A stretch of 64,000 bases of DNA from contig JANQQU010000060.1 of assembly GCA_028284905.1 (NCBI GenBank), positions 211,226-275,225 of the forward strand, in the 5' to 3' direction. Below the pieces are notes generated by a model, which made no database searches, was not told the origin of the DNA, and worked only from the letters and a program-made list of their open reading frames with translations. This stretch comes from Calditrichia bacterium. GTDB lineage: Bacteria > Calditrichota > Calditrichia > RBG-13-44-9 > J075. The translations under genes were made by a program, and so were the position numbers. Each line of letters starts with the position of its first letter. The first letter of the stretch is position 1. Shown here piece by piece: positions 37,179 through 45,587 of the stretch.

Positions 37179-39578
37179 ATGCTTCGGAATTACATCAAGA
37201 TCGCCCTGCGACAGCTTTGGCGCTATAAGGGCTACTCATTTTTAAATATTTTTGGTCTCGCTGTTGGTCTGGCTTGCTGCATTCTCATCCTGCTTTATGT
37301 GCGTGATGAACTATCCTACGATCAATTTCACAGCAACAGCGAACACATCTATCGTATCACCGCAGAATTAAAATCGGCGAATCGGCCGACGGCACACCTG
37401 GCAGCAACCCCACCCGCGCTCGGTCCTGCTTTAAAAAATGATTTCCCGGAAATCTCTGCTGTCACACGTCTGAAAACTCAGCGTTTTTTTGTCTCCCGGG
37501 ATAACAACCAATATTATGAAGATAAGTTTTATTTTGCGGACGAATCGTTCCTGGAGATTTTCACATTTCCCCTGGAATACGGCAACGCGACAAATGCACT
37601 CTCAGCGCCTTTTCAGGTGATTCTCACCAGGGAAACCGCCCGGAAATATTTCGGGTGTGAAAATCCGATAGGCAAATCTTTAGTCCTTGAGGACACGCTG
37701 CAATTTATTGTTAGCGGGGTATTTACAAATATCCCTGCGCAGAGCCAATTTGATTTCGATTTTATCGCCTCCTTCCAATCCCTCGAACACCCGGCCTTAA
37801 AGCGCCAATATCCCTGGTGGAGTTTTAATACTTACACATTCATTCTTTGTAACCCTTCTGCCAAGATGGAACCCCTTGCGGAAAAAGTTGCGACCATTGC
37901 TGATCACTACATTGCCGGTCAACAAGCCACCTATGGCACACAGCAACGTTATCAGATTCAACCCTTTACCGATATTTACTTGCATTCGGACCTTACCCAT
38001 GAAATGACTGCCCTCGGAGATGGTTTTTACGTTTACCTCTTCAGCATCATCGGCATTCTCATTCTCCTCATTGCCTGTATCAATTTCATCAATATTTCCA
38101 CCGCCAGGGCAATCGGGCGCGCCAAAGAGGTTGGTTTACGAAAAACCCTCGGCGCATTTCGCAAACAACTGGCAGGTCAGTTTTTCGGCGAGATTTTTCT
38201 CGCAGTATTTGTCGCCATGCTATTCGCACTATTGCTTGTTAAGATAGTACTCCCCTATTTCAACGATTTTAGTGGCAAGCAATTGATGCTGTCGTTTTCG
38301 GGGGACTGGCAATTGAGCGGCAGCTTGCTTGCACTCATGCTCATCGTCAGCTTAATCGCTGGTGCCTATCCGGCGATATCACTTTCCGGGCTATCTTCCG
38401 TACGGGCGATTAAAGGTATGAAACAGAGCGGTAAAGCGGCCGGGCGCCTGCGTAGCGCACTGGTCATCGTTCAATTTGTTATCACCGCAATACTGATAAG
38501 CGGCACGATTATCGTTCAGGAGCAGCTCACTTTTATGCAGCAGTCGAAACTGGGATTCGAAAAGGAACGAGTGCTTGCTGTGCCGGTACGGGCACTACCG
38601 AATATCCATCAACGATTTGCAACAATTCGTGAACAGTTTATCGCCAACCCGGCAGTCATCTCTGCCGCAATTTCATCATCTGTACCGGGCAATAATCTTG
38701 GTGAAATCGTCTATATTCCAGAGGGCAGCAATACCACCGAAACACAAGCGATTAAGACATTGATCGTCGATGAACAATTTTTGGAAACTTACGGTATCCG
38801 CATGGCCGCCGGTCGCAATTTCTCCCCCTCTTTTGCAACGGATGCAGCCAGTGCATTTGTCATCAACTCGGCAGCAGTAAAACATCTTGGCTGGGGATCT
38901 CCGGAGGCAGCCATCGGTAAAGAGATCACCTGGGGTTGGCCGGGCAAAAAAGGCACGGTCATCGGTGTGACGGAAGACTTTCATCAAATCTCTCTGCAAA
39001 CCGCAATATCGCCGATTCTAATGCATATACAACCCTCGTGGTATGAATATCTCTCTATAAAAATTAACACGACTAATGTTGAGCACACTTTACAATCACT
39101 GGAAAACACCTGGCAGGCCCTGATTCCCAATCGCCCTTTTGAATACTTCTTTATAGATGACTTTTACAACAACCAGTATCAGGCCGAAAGTCGTGTTGGA
39201 GCAATATTCAATGGATTTTCAACTTTAGCGATTCTGATTGCCTGCCTGGGCTTATTCGGCTTAGCGGCTTTTACCAATCAACAACGGGTGAAGGAGATTG
39301 GCATCCGCAAGACCCTTGGCGCTTCGGTTAGCAGCCTGATAATCCTGCTGGCCAAACAATTCCTGATGCTGGTGTTAGTCGCGAATTTGATTGCCATTCC
39401 ATTGGCCTGGACTGCACTTTCCCGCTGGTTGGAGAACTTTGCTTATCGCACCGAAATTCATTGGAGCGTTTTTCTCCTAAGTGCATTTATTGCGTTCTTT
39501 ATAGCTCTCGCGACTATTGGCTGGCAAACGATTCGCACGGCTCTGGCGAATCCAATTGGGGCACTGCGTCATGAATAA
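37179..39578 (+). CDS. ABC permease, double MacB_PCD-FtsX (array member 10 of 11)
   Basis: A 799-residue member in its own interval, with GGAGA before the ATG. It begins MLRNYIKIALRQLWRYKGYS; Gln replaces Asn in the otherwise invariant RN. The coupling motifs are EVGLRK (from 317) and EIGIRK (from 706), each followed by TLGA rather than VLGA/VxGA. The second periplasmic domain reads VTEDFHQISLQTAISPI, a degenerate form of the KDFHF-SLH-PL block. The second FtsX block has FTNQQRVKEIG. The tail is ALANPIGALRHE. The long palindrome upstream and a hairpin downstream suggest independent transcription. It is clearly a paralogue, but among the more divergent. Confidence 0.9.
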   Translation: MLRNYIKIALRQLWRYKGYSFLNIFGLAVGLACCILILLYVRDELSYDQFHSNSEHIYRITAELKSANRPTAHLAATPPALGPALKNDFPEISAVTRLKTQRFFVSRDNNQYYEDKFYFADESFLEIFTFPLEYGNATNALSAPFQVILTRETARKYFGCENPIGKSLVLEDTLQFIVSGVFTNIPAQSQFDFDFIASFQSLEHPALKRQYPWWSFNTYTFILCNPSAKMEPLAEKVATIADHYIAGQQATYGTQQRYQIQPFTDIYLHSDLTHEMTALGDGFYVYLFSIIGILILLIACINFINISTARAIGRAKEVGLRKTLGAFRKQLAGQFFGEIFLAVFVAMLFALLLVKIVLPYFNDFSGKQLMLSFSGDWQLSGSLLALMLIVSLIAGAYPAISLSGLSSVRAIKGMKQSGKAAGRLRSALVIVQFVITAILISGTIIVQEQLTFMQQSKLGFEKERVLAVPVRALPNIHQRFATIREQFIANPAVISAAISSSVPGNNLGEIVYIPEGSNTTETQAIKTLIVDEQFLETYGIRMAAGRNFSPSFATDAASAFVINSAAVKHLGWGSPEAAIGKEITWGWPGKKGTVIGVTEDFHQISLQTAISPILMHIQPSWYEYLSIKINTTNVEHTLQSLENTWQALIPNRPFEYFFIDDFYNNQYQAESRVGAIFNGFSTLAILIACLGLFGLAAFTNQQRVKEIGIRKTLGASVSSLIILLAKQFLMLVLVANLIAIPLAWTALSRWLENFAYRTEIHWSVFLLSAFIAFFIALATIGWQTIRTALANPIGALRHE

Positions 39579-39586
39579 AACCATAT

Positions 39587-39620
39587 TTCGTTGATCGTTC
39601 TTCGTTCCTCGATCAACGAA
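39587..39620. terminator. Hairpin between permeases 10 and 11
   Basis: TTCGTTGATCG and CGATCAACGAA form a perfect 11-bp stem with a 12-base loop, eight bases after the permease 10 stop. No T-run follows on the plus strand, so termination is uncertain. It may instead protect or process the transcript. Confidence 0.5.
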
Positions 39621-39664
39621 CAAACATTAAATAAAACCAATCAATTTAACTGACTGGGGCAAAT

Positions 39665-42052
39665 ATGCTTAAGAATTACCTTAAAATCGCTTTACGAAAT
39701 TTACGAAATTACAAAGCCTATTCGCTGATCAACATTCTTGGGCTCTCAATTGGCATGGCCTGTTGCATGATCTTAATTGTTTTTGTTCGTCATGAATACA
39801 GCTTTGACCGCCATCATGAACATGCCGAGCAAGTGTATCGAATCGATACCCGGGCTAATATTTTTGGCCGGGAGCTCATCTGGACCTACACACAGGAACC
39901 ATTTACCAGTACAGTAAAAAATGATTTTCCGGAAGTGATCTATTCTTCCCATTTCGACCGGGCGCGAAATATTGATATTCGCATCGAAGACCGGGTCGTC
40001 CGTGAAGAGAACTTCTTTTGGGCGAATCAGGATATTCTGGAAATATTTACTTTTGAGATTCTTCAAGGTGAAAAGACATCGCTACTCAGCCGACCTAATA
40101 CAGTAATCATTACAGATGAGATGGCTGCCAAGCATTATCCGGATATCGATCCCATCGGTAAAACTTTCTACATAGATACAACAGCCTATGAAATTACCGG
40201 CATCATAAAACCGCAGCCGGTCAACTCACATTTTCATGCAAACTTCATCGCATCTTATCTCACCTTCCCGGAAGCAGAAATACCGCGCTGGTTCAATTTC
40301 AGCACCCGCACTTATGTCCGGCTGCAGGACGGCATCACCAGGGAGATGTTTGCCGCAAAGCTGCCCGACTTTATTGAACGGCATTTCGGGGAAAAGGCCC
40401 GGGAGTTTGGCTACCAATATGAATATATACCAAAACCATTACTGGATATTCATTTACACTCAAATATTCGTGGAGAGCTCGAAGCGAACGGCAATATAAA
40501 TTACGTCTATATTATGAGCATTATCGCGGCATTTATACTTGCCATTGCCTGCATCAACTTCATGAATCTTTCCACTGCACGTGCCGGGCGCCGGGCTAAA
40601 GAAATCGGTCTTCGGAAGGTAATGGGCGCCTACAAGCGCCGCCTAATCGCCCAATTTTTAGGAGAATCGCTTTTAATATCATTACTGTCATTTGGATTAT
40701 CTTTTCTACTAATTCGCCTCTTTCTACCGACCTTTAACCTGATGGCCGGCCGGGAAATCGCTTTCAGCAGCATCACTGATCCTCTCCTGTTTTTGCCGTT
40801 TTTGGGCATCGTATTAATTGCCGGCATTGGTGCAGGTCTTTATCCGGCTTTTTATCTCACTCGTTTTCAACCGGCACAGGTATTCCGTGGCAATGCAACC
40901 CCAGCGGGCGCAGCCAGCATTATTCGCAAGGGCTTGGTCGTTTTGCAATTTTCCATTTCTATTTGTCTGGTTATCGGCGCTTTGATTATCAATACCCAAT
41001 TGGATTTTATGCGTAATAAAGATCTCGGCTTTGCCAAGGATCATGTCGTGGTTATTCCATTGAAAACAGCAGATGTCATTAATAGCGCCCCGGCATTAAA
41101 GCAGGAGTTAAAGAACCAATCGCGAGTTGTAAATGTTACTGGCGCAAATCATTACCCTGGCACAGGCTATATGACCTGGGACCACTGGCCGGAAGGCGCG
41201 GGTGACGATGCCGGCATTTCCATTGATGCGGCATACATTTCTTACGACTATTTCGAAACTATGGAACTGCCAATTATTGAAGGAAGGGGTTTCTCGAAAG
41301 ATTTTTCCACCGATCTGGAAGAATCGGTAATGATCAATGTTACCGCAGCGCGCATGCTTGGCTTTGATGATGAAGCCATTGGGAAAATGATGTATACCGC
41401 CGGGCCTTCCCGGGAAGGCCGAACCGGGCGCAAAATAATCGGTGTTTTCCAGGATTTTAATGCCGGGTCGTTGCGAAATGAAATTAAACCCCTCATTGTC
41501 TATCCCCGGGAAAGTACCCGCAATCTTTTAGTGCGCATAGAAGCGAATAATATACAGGCTGGCCTGGCCCAACTTGAATCATCATTTGCTACAACCAATC
41601 CCGGTATGCCTTACGAATACCGCTTTATGGATGATATGCTCAACAACTTTTATAACGCAGAGCAAAACCTTTCCGAGATCATTAATACGTTCACAGTATT
41701 AGCCATCTTTATCGCCTGCCTTGGCCTTGTTGGTCTTATTTCTTTTACTGTAGAGCAACGGCGCAAGGAGATCGGTATCCGGAAAGTGCTAGGTGCATCG
41801 ACGAGCAGCATTGTCGGCATTTTATCTCGGGAGTTCTCACGCCTGGTTATTCTGGCGAATGTTATCGCCTGGCCCCTGGCTTATTACGCAATGCAACGCT
41901 GGTTGGAAGATTTCGCTTATCGAACCGAAATCCATTTCAGCATATTCCTCTGGTCCGGCATTTTGGGATTGGGTATTGCCCTGGCAACCATCAGTTTTCA
42001 GACAATAAAGGCGGCACTGGCAAACCCGGTACAGGCATTGCGCAGCGAATAA
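39665..42052 (+). CDS. ABC permease, double MacB_PCD-FtsX (array member 11 of 11)
   Basis: The last member, 795 residues, 86 bases after member 10, with GGGG before the ATG. It starts MLKNYLKIALRNLRNYKAYS. The coupling motifs are EIGLRK (from 313) and EIGIRK (from 702). The first periplasmic domain has MAAKHYPDIDPIGK instead of KYFGD-NPxG, and the second has VFQDFNAGSLRNEIKPL, in which the usual His is Asn. It also has a distinctive GANHYPGTGYMTWDHWPEG early in the second periplasmic domain. The tail ends ALANPVQALRSE. It converges on the ATP-grasp gene with only 13 bases between the stops. No ATPase gene follows, closing the array without its energy subunit. Confidence 0.9.
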   Translation: MLKNYLKIALRNLRNYKAYSLINILGLSIGMACCMILIVFVRHEYSFDRHHEHAEQVYRIDTRANIFGRELIWTYTQEPFTSTVKNDFPEVIYSSHFDRARNIDIRIEDRVVREENFFWANQDILEIFTFEILQGEKTSLLSRPNTVIITDEMAAKHYPDIDPIGKTFYIDTTAYEITGIIKPQPVNSHFHANFIASYLTFPEAEIPRWFNFSTRTYVRLQDGITREMFAAKLPDFIERHFGEKAREFGYQYEYIPKPLLDIHLHSNIRGELEANGNINYVYIMSIIAAFILAIACINFMNLSTARAGRRAKEIGLRKVMGAYKRRLIAQFLGESLLISLLSFGLSFLLIRLFLPTFNLMAGREIAFSSITDPLLFLPFLGIVLIAGIGAGLYPAFYLTRFQPAQVFRGNATPAGAASIIRKGLVVLQFSISICLVIGALIINTQLDFMRNKDLGFAKDHVVVIPLKTADVINSAPALKQELKNQSRVVNVTGANHYPGTGYMTWDHWPEGAGDDAGISIDAAYISYDYFETMELPIIEGRGFSKDFSTDLEESVMINVTAARMLGFDDEAIGKMMYTAGPSREGRTGRKIIGVFQDFNAGSLRNEIKPLIVYPRESTRNLLVRIEANNIQAGLAQLESSFATTNPGMPYEYRFMDDMLNNFYNAEQNLSEIINTFTVLAIFIACLGLVGLISFTVEQRRKEIGIRKVLGASTSSIVGILSREFSRLVILANVIAWPLAYYAMQRWLEDFAYRTEIHFSIFLWSGILGLGIALATISFQTIKAALANPVQALRSE

Positions 42053-42065
42053 TTTTGATCCGTTA

Positions 42066-43046
42066 TCAGCCACACATTCTGGCCGGATGATTTATATAAT
42101 GCTGCAAAAAGCGACTACTATATAAGTTATCCGCCAGAAAATTGGCAATCGCTTTCATTCCAGTAAGTTTTATGCCGGCAGCTAATTCTGCGGATTGATT
42201 ATAGTTGGTATTCACATTTACATCATAAGTATAATGATTGCCATAACGATCAGTGACGAACTCAATGCCAGCAGTATCGATGCGATTGTTTACCAAAAAT
42301 TGCTGATATGCCCGGATCAAAAAATCATTCCGAAAACCCCTTAGGATAGTAAATTTTTCATACCCAGCACCAGAAGCTGTTCGGCGATTTTCCAGGCTGC
42401 ACTGCCCGGCGGGACATAATTCAAATCCATCACGGGTATCAACTCTCATCGCGTAGAGAAATTTACCATCCACAAATTCGCAGCGGGTAATATACCCTTC
42501 CGGGTTTTCGATATACTCCTGCAGTAGCCAAACACCATCTACCGGACGCGGTTGAGAGGCATCGGTAAGAAATGCCCGAACTTCTTCCACATCGTAAAAC
42601 TTTTTCACGCCTGCGCCCATCCCTCCACGATTAGGCTTCAGGATAAATGGCGCCTTACCCAATTGTTCAGCTGCTTTTATCAGATTTTCATCACCGGCAA
42701 CGGCTGTCGTTCGCGGCGTTCTGATGCCTGCTTTTTTAAAAGCGAAATACTGGGCGATTTTATTGATTTCCAAATGCAGCGCCTCTACGCCATTAATTAC
42801 CCGACGGCCGTTTTCATCCAGCCAGCGAAGAATCGTATCGGTATTTTCCGGCGCATATCGATTTCCACGCAGATAGGAGGACGCCCCAACCCGGTTATAA
42901 AAAACCCCATTAGGCGGCGACTCTTCAAACGCTACGACGCCTTCAAGCGGAGACCATTCTGCCCAGGGAATTTCCAGATCATTTAAAGCGTCCGCCAGGG
43001 GAGAAATCCATTCAGGATTTTCGTGAATCACATAAACCTTTTCCAT
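42066..43046 (-). CDS. RimK/glutathione-synthetase-like ATP-grasp ligase
   Basis: A 326-residue soluble protein. The ATP-grasp fold is seen in ILKPNRGGMGAGV (136-147, flexible Gly-rich loop), LLQEYIE (174-180), and the metal site IEFVTDRYG with YDVNVNTNYN (274-283). ATP-grasp enzymes join a carboxylate to an amine or thiol through an acyl phosphate. RimK-like relatives add amino acids to peptides or proteins. A pair of cysteines in ELCPAGQC (209-216) looks like a conserved feature. AAGGAAG precedes the ATG. The start lies 43 bases downstream of a strong terminator that ends the Met/Cys-rich peptide gene, so expression may depend on read-through. The substrate is unknown; a peptide substrate is a hypothesis drawn from context. 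Confidence 0.8.
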   Translation of the reverse strand: MEKVYVIHENPEWISPLADALNDLEIPWAEWSPLEGVVAFEESPPNGVFYNRVGASSYLRGNRYAPENTDTILRWLDENGRRVINGVEALHLEINKIAQYFAFKKAGIRTPRTTAVAGDENLIKAAEQLGKAPFILKPNRGGMGAGVKKFYDVEEVRAFLTDASQPRPVDGVWLLQEYIENPEGYITRCEFVDGKFLYAMRVDTRDGFELCPAGQCSLENRRTASGAGYEKFTILRGFRNDFLIRAYQQFLVNNRIDTAGIEFVTDRYGNHYTYDVNVNTNYNQSAELAAGIKLTGMKAIANFLADNLYSSRFLQHYINHPARMCG

Positions 43047-43085
43047 TGCTTCTTCCTTTACATTGTCGATTATCGGGTCTATAAA

Positions 43086-43120
43086 TGAAAAGCCCGCTGC
43101 AAAGAACTTGCAGCGGGCTT
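43086..43120 (-). terminator. Intrinsic terminator between the 40-residue peptide gene and the ATP-grasp gene
   Basis: AAGCCCGCTGCAA and TTGCAGCGGGCTT form a perfect 13-bp stem with a five-base loop (43090-43120). On the minus strand the stem is followed by TTTCATTTAT. It lies 27 bases after the peptide stop and ends about 40 bases before the ATP-grasp ATG. Confidence 0.78.
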
Positions 43121-43147
43121 CCGTATTTGTTATCTGATTTAGATGGG

Positions 43148-43270
43148 CTAACCATCATCATTCACCAAAGCAAGACCGCTGCATACCTTACAGGCACACA
43201 TCATCATACAGCTGCACATCATCATGGCGCTGATTTGGTGAATAAATAATTGGTCGTTTAAAATTTGCAT
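43148..43270 (-). CDS. 40-residue Met/Cys-rich peptide (possible RiPP precursor, metal-binding or leader peptide)
   Basis: A small ORF with ATG five bases after GGAAAG. The translation has an ordinary N-terminal part (MQILNDQLFIHQ), then the striking SAMMMCSCMMMCACKVC, and a C-terminal SGLALVNDDG. It contains five Cys and seven Met in 40 residues, with two MMMCxC units. The core is encoded by repeated ATGATGATG-TGY triplets. The gene lies just upstream of the ATP-grasp gene and downstream of a second mini-gene with the same AMMMC core, and it is followed by its own terminator. A leader-plus-core layout suggests a modified peptide. The thiol/thioether density would also suit Cu(I) or other soft-metal binding. 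Met/Cys codon runs before a terminator would also fit attenuation. No known family was recognised. Confidence 0.6.
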   Translation of the reverse strand: MQILNDQLFIHQISAMMMCSCMMMCACKVCSGLALVNDDG

Positions 43271-43300
43271 AAATTCTTTCCGGTAACACTTCTATAAACT

Positions 43301-43336
43301 AAAAAACCCGCTAATTGTATGAAACGATTAGCGGGT
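43301..43336 (-). terminator. Intrinsic terminator after the 25-residue peptide gene
   Basis: ACCCGCTAAT and ATTAGCGGGT form a perfect 10-bp stem with an 11-base loop. On the minus strand it is followed by a T-run (43301-43305). It lies 27 bases after the 25-residue peptide stop and 31 bases before the start of the 40-residue peptide gene. Confidence 0.82.
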
Positions 43337-43363
43337 GAAATTTTGCGATGCGATAGATATAAT

Positions 43364-43441
43364 CTAATGAAATCCCGGTAATCGGTTGCTGTTCATCATG
43401 ATACACATCATCATGGCAATATTGGTGATCAGGGTTTTCAT
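43364..43441 (-). CDS. 25-residue Met-rich peptide related to the downstream 40-residue peptide
   Basis: A very short ORF whose ATG lies about nine bases after AAAGAGA. The translation starts MKTLITNIAMMMCIMM and ends NSNRLPGFH. The AMMMC core is identical to the first unit of the 40-residue peptide, and the DNA around it is similar (CACATCATCATGGC read on the plus strand in both). It has one Cys and six Met. A perfect intrinsic terminator follows, and a possible sigma-70 promoter precedes it with a short leader. The repeated core in two neighbouring mini-genes argues against chance, although simple ATG-repeat expansion is an alternative. It may be a second precursor or leader peptide, or a decayed copy. 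Confidence 0.5.
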   Translation of the reverse strand: MKTLITNIAMMMCIMMNSNRLPGFH

Positions 43442-43475
43442 TAATTCAATTCTCTTTCGTGTTAATGAACGGGAA

Positions 43476-43504
43476 AAGATAAAACGTGGTTTCACTGATT
43501 GCAA
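43476..43504 (-). promoter_or_regulatory. Candidate sigma-70-type promoter of the mini-peptide cassette
   Basis: On the minus strand TTGCAA (43504-43499) and TATCTT (43481-43476) are separated by 17 bases, each matching four of six consensus bases. Transcription would start near 43469, giving a leader of about 28 bases before the 25-residue peptide. The 180 bases between this element and the next gene hold nothing recognisable. Confidence 0.33.
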
Positions 43505-43684
43505 CTAATTTCTGGGCATTTCATTTTTATTTTAATGCTCTACTTTATTCCAGCAATATAAAACCCACTTTTTAAAAGCAGATTTTGACAATAGGTGCTT
43601 TTTCCGTATTCAGAATCTTCTCATAAATCCCTTGGCTATAGTTGTAAACTCCTTGCTAATAGTACCAACCGGGCAAAACCATAA

Positions 43685-45466
43685 TCATCGTATCAAAAGC
43701 ATCTTACCGACTAAGGATGCCGAATGGTCAACCTGCATTCGATACAGATACACACCACTTGCCAGTCCTTCAGCTTGAAATGCAATGCTATATGCTCCTA
43801 CTTCCCGAAAAGCATCCACTAACTCTATCACTTCTCTTCCGGCAATATCATATACTGCCAAATGCACATTCGCTGCTTTCGAAAGTGCATACTCTATTAT
43901 CGTACTACCATTAAAGGGATTCGGATAATTCTGAGAGAGCTGAAATGATGTTGTTATAGCATTTCTGGAACCATTTCCAATACCAGTTATCACCGGCAAA
44001 GGCGATATGCCACCTTGCAAAAGATTTTCCCCGGAATTACTACGAATGGCAAACAACAAAGAATCTGATTCTTCCCATCCGACATTTCCAGGAATATCGA
44101 TAAGAATACTATTACCCATTTCATCGGCAGTAATTAGGGTATCCAGTAAAACCGTTTGAGCAATATTGCTCAGAGAAACCTCAACGGCTATTTCAATTTG
44201 GGGGGTTACAGCAAAGATTTCAAATTGAACAGATCGCTCATTCTCATTAATCAGCTGAAAATCAACAACAGCTGCGTCACTGGCATGAGTGACGTTGCTT
44301 AAACCGGCGGTAGGTACAAAAACTTCACGCCAGCTATTTTCCGAATTCGCCGGAAAAATAGCCGGCACATTGAACTCCGAGGTAACACCAGCCCAGAGTT
44401 CGATAAAGGGCCGGGAAAAATAAATATCAGAGGGAAGATCGTTCGCAGGTGGCGGATTGAATGGATCGATTGTCGAAGAAATCGGGTAACCAAATGTCCA
44501 AATTTTTACATAAGGCGTTTCCGTATTTGCTGAAACGCGAATCAGTCCTTCCTGGTTATCCTGATTTATGACACCCCAGTAATTTTCGGAAAGCGCCGGG
44601 CGGGTAAACGCAGAGCCACTCCCCTCCCAATTAGCAAATTTGCGGAGTTTATCGAAGTAATAGGTGTTTGGTTCCCCGGGCACCGGATCTTCAATTCCGG
44701 TAATGCCTACTGCCCAGCTCGGTATTTTCAGCTTCTCTGCGGGGATAATCATTTCTGCACCAGCGGTTGCGCTTGCCTGATATGGTGTTGCATCGGAACC
44801 GGGCGCCATTCCTATGTTTGTCCAGTATTCATAGGGTTGATTGCTATTCCCGGTATTTCTGAGAACGATATCTGCGCTAAAAGCTGCTTCCCCGGAGACA
44901 AGCGTGATAATAAAATCGCATTCGATATCGGTTTGTCCATAGCGGGAGAATTGTGTAAAAGCAACATCATCCGCCCAGGACATTTTTACAACAAGTGTAT
45001 CGGCTGTTTCCTTAACAACTGTAAAATCCCAGGGAAGCAGCCAGGACTTGCCATGTTCCGGTTCAGTCAGAGTGGGGAAAATACCTCCGTATATCATCAG
45101 CCAATTATAATAAAATGTGCCTGTCCACCACCATCCGTATGGCGCGCCAACCGGGTTGAGGTAAAGTTGTTCATGCCCAGTGGGCTTATAAATCATTGAG
45201 ACAATCCTTCCACCAAACTCCGGCACGAGTGTCAATTTTAAAAATTCATTTTCAAGGATAATCGTATTGAATGTTTTTTGAACAATATTGGCAGGATCCA
45301 AAGAGTAACTCGCCATTGTATTATTTGCATTGAGAGTATAGTCATACGTGTGCCAGTTTATAGTAGAGTCGGATCTTGACACCTGCCCTACTGATATTGC
45401 GCTTACTAACATCAAAAGACTTATTATCCATGCAAACTCAATTTTCAAGCCACTACAGCGTATCAT
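43685..45466 (-). CDS. Secreted DUF5107/mutarotase-fold protein with type IX sorting domain
   Basis: An exported protein of 593 residues. GGAGGA lies before the ATG and a signal peptide covers about 1-27 (IISLLMLVSAISVGQ). The N-terminal half contains LENEFLKLTLVPEFGGRIVS and then YKPTGHEQLYLNPVGAPYGW. This resembles the beta-sandwich, galactose-mutarotase-like domain called DUF5107, found in proteins that bind or cut sugars. A second beta-rich region spans ~390-490. Residues 508-593, starting with FQLSQNYPNPFNGS, form the type IX sorting domain ending KMLLIR. It is followed, 121 bases upstream on the same strand, by another secreted protein with a very similar tail. A carbohydrate-related role is inferred. 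Confidence 0.75.
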   Translation of the reverse strand: MIRCSGLKIEFAWIISLLMLVSAISVGQVSRSDSTINWHTYDYTLNANNTMASYSLDPANIVQKTFNTIILENEFLKLTLVPEFGGRIVSMIYKPTGHEQLYLNPVGAPYGWWWTGTFYYNWLMIYGGIFPTLTEPEHGKSWLLPWDFTVVKETADTLVVKMSWADDVAFTQFSRYGQTDIECDFIITLVSGEAAFSADIVLRNTGNSNQPYEYWTNIGMAPGSDATPYQASATAGAEMIIPAEKLKIPSWAVGITGIEDPVPGEPNTYYFDKLRKFANWEGSGSAFTRPALSENYWGVINQDNQEGLIRVSANTETPYVKIWTFGYPISSTIDPFNPPPANDLPSDIYFSRPFIELWAGVTSEFNVPAIFPANSENSWREVFVPTAGLSNVTHASDAAVVDFQLINENERSVQFEIFAVTPQIEIAVEVSLSNIAQTVLLDTLITADEMGNSILIDIPGNVGWEESDSLLFAIRSNSGENLLQGGISPLPVITGIGNGSRNAITTSFQLSQNYPNPFNGSTIIEYALSKAANVHLAVYDIAGREVIELVDAFREVGAYSIAFQAEGLASGVYLYRMQVDHSASLVGKMLLIR

Positions 45467-45587
45467 ACTAGTCCTCCGGCAAAAAACTTATCGATTCAAT
45501 TTTATTTGAAACGCTTCATTTATATGCGATTTTTTCCTTGCATTTCCAAACAAATTCTTAGCAAGCACAAATTTATCGATAATTTTT

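Noticed and set aside
37015-37245. A 76-codon ORF across the long palindrome
   Set aside because: Its first part is translation of the inverted repeat and its end overlaps the start of permease 10. There is no coding evidence.
14084-42052. The permease array as a mobile element or integrative island
   Set aside because: No integrase, transposase, attachment-site repeat or tRNA gene was seen at its borders. Tandem duplication is sufficient.
43148-43441. The CATCATCAT runs as a simple microsatellite or His-tag-like artefact
   Set aside because: Read on the minus strand they fall in frame within two ORFs that each have a ribosome site and a terminator, and they are interrupted by Cys codons. 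Slippage may have helped expand them but does not explain the whole layout.
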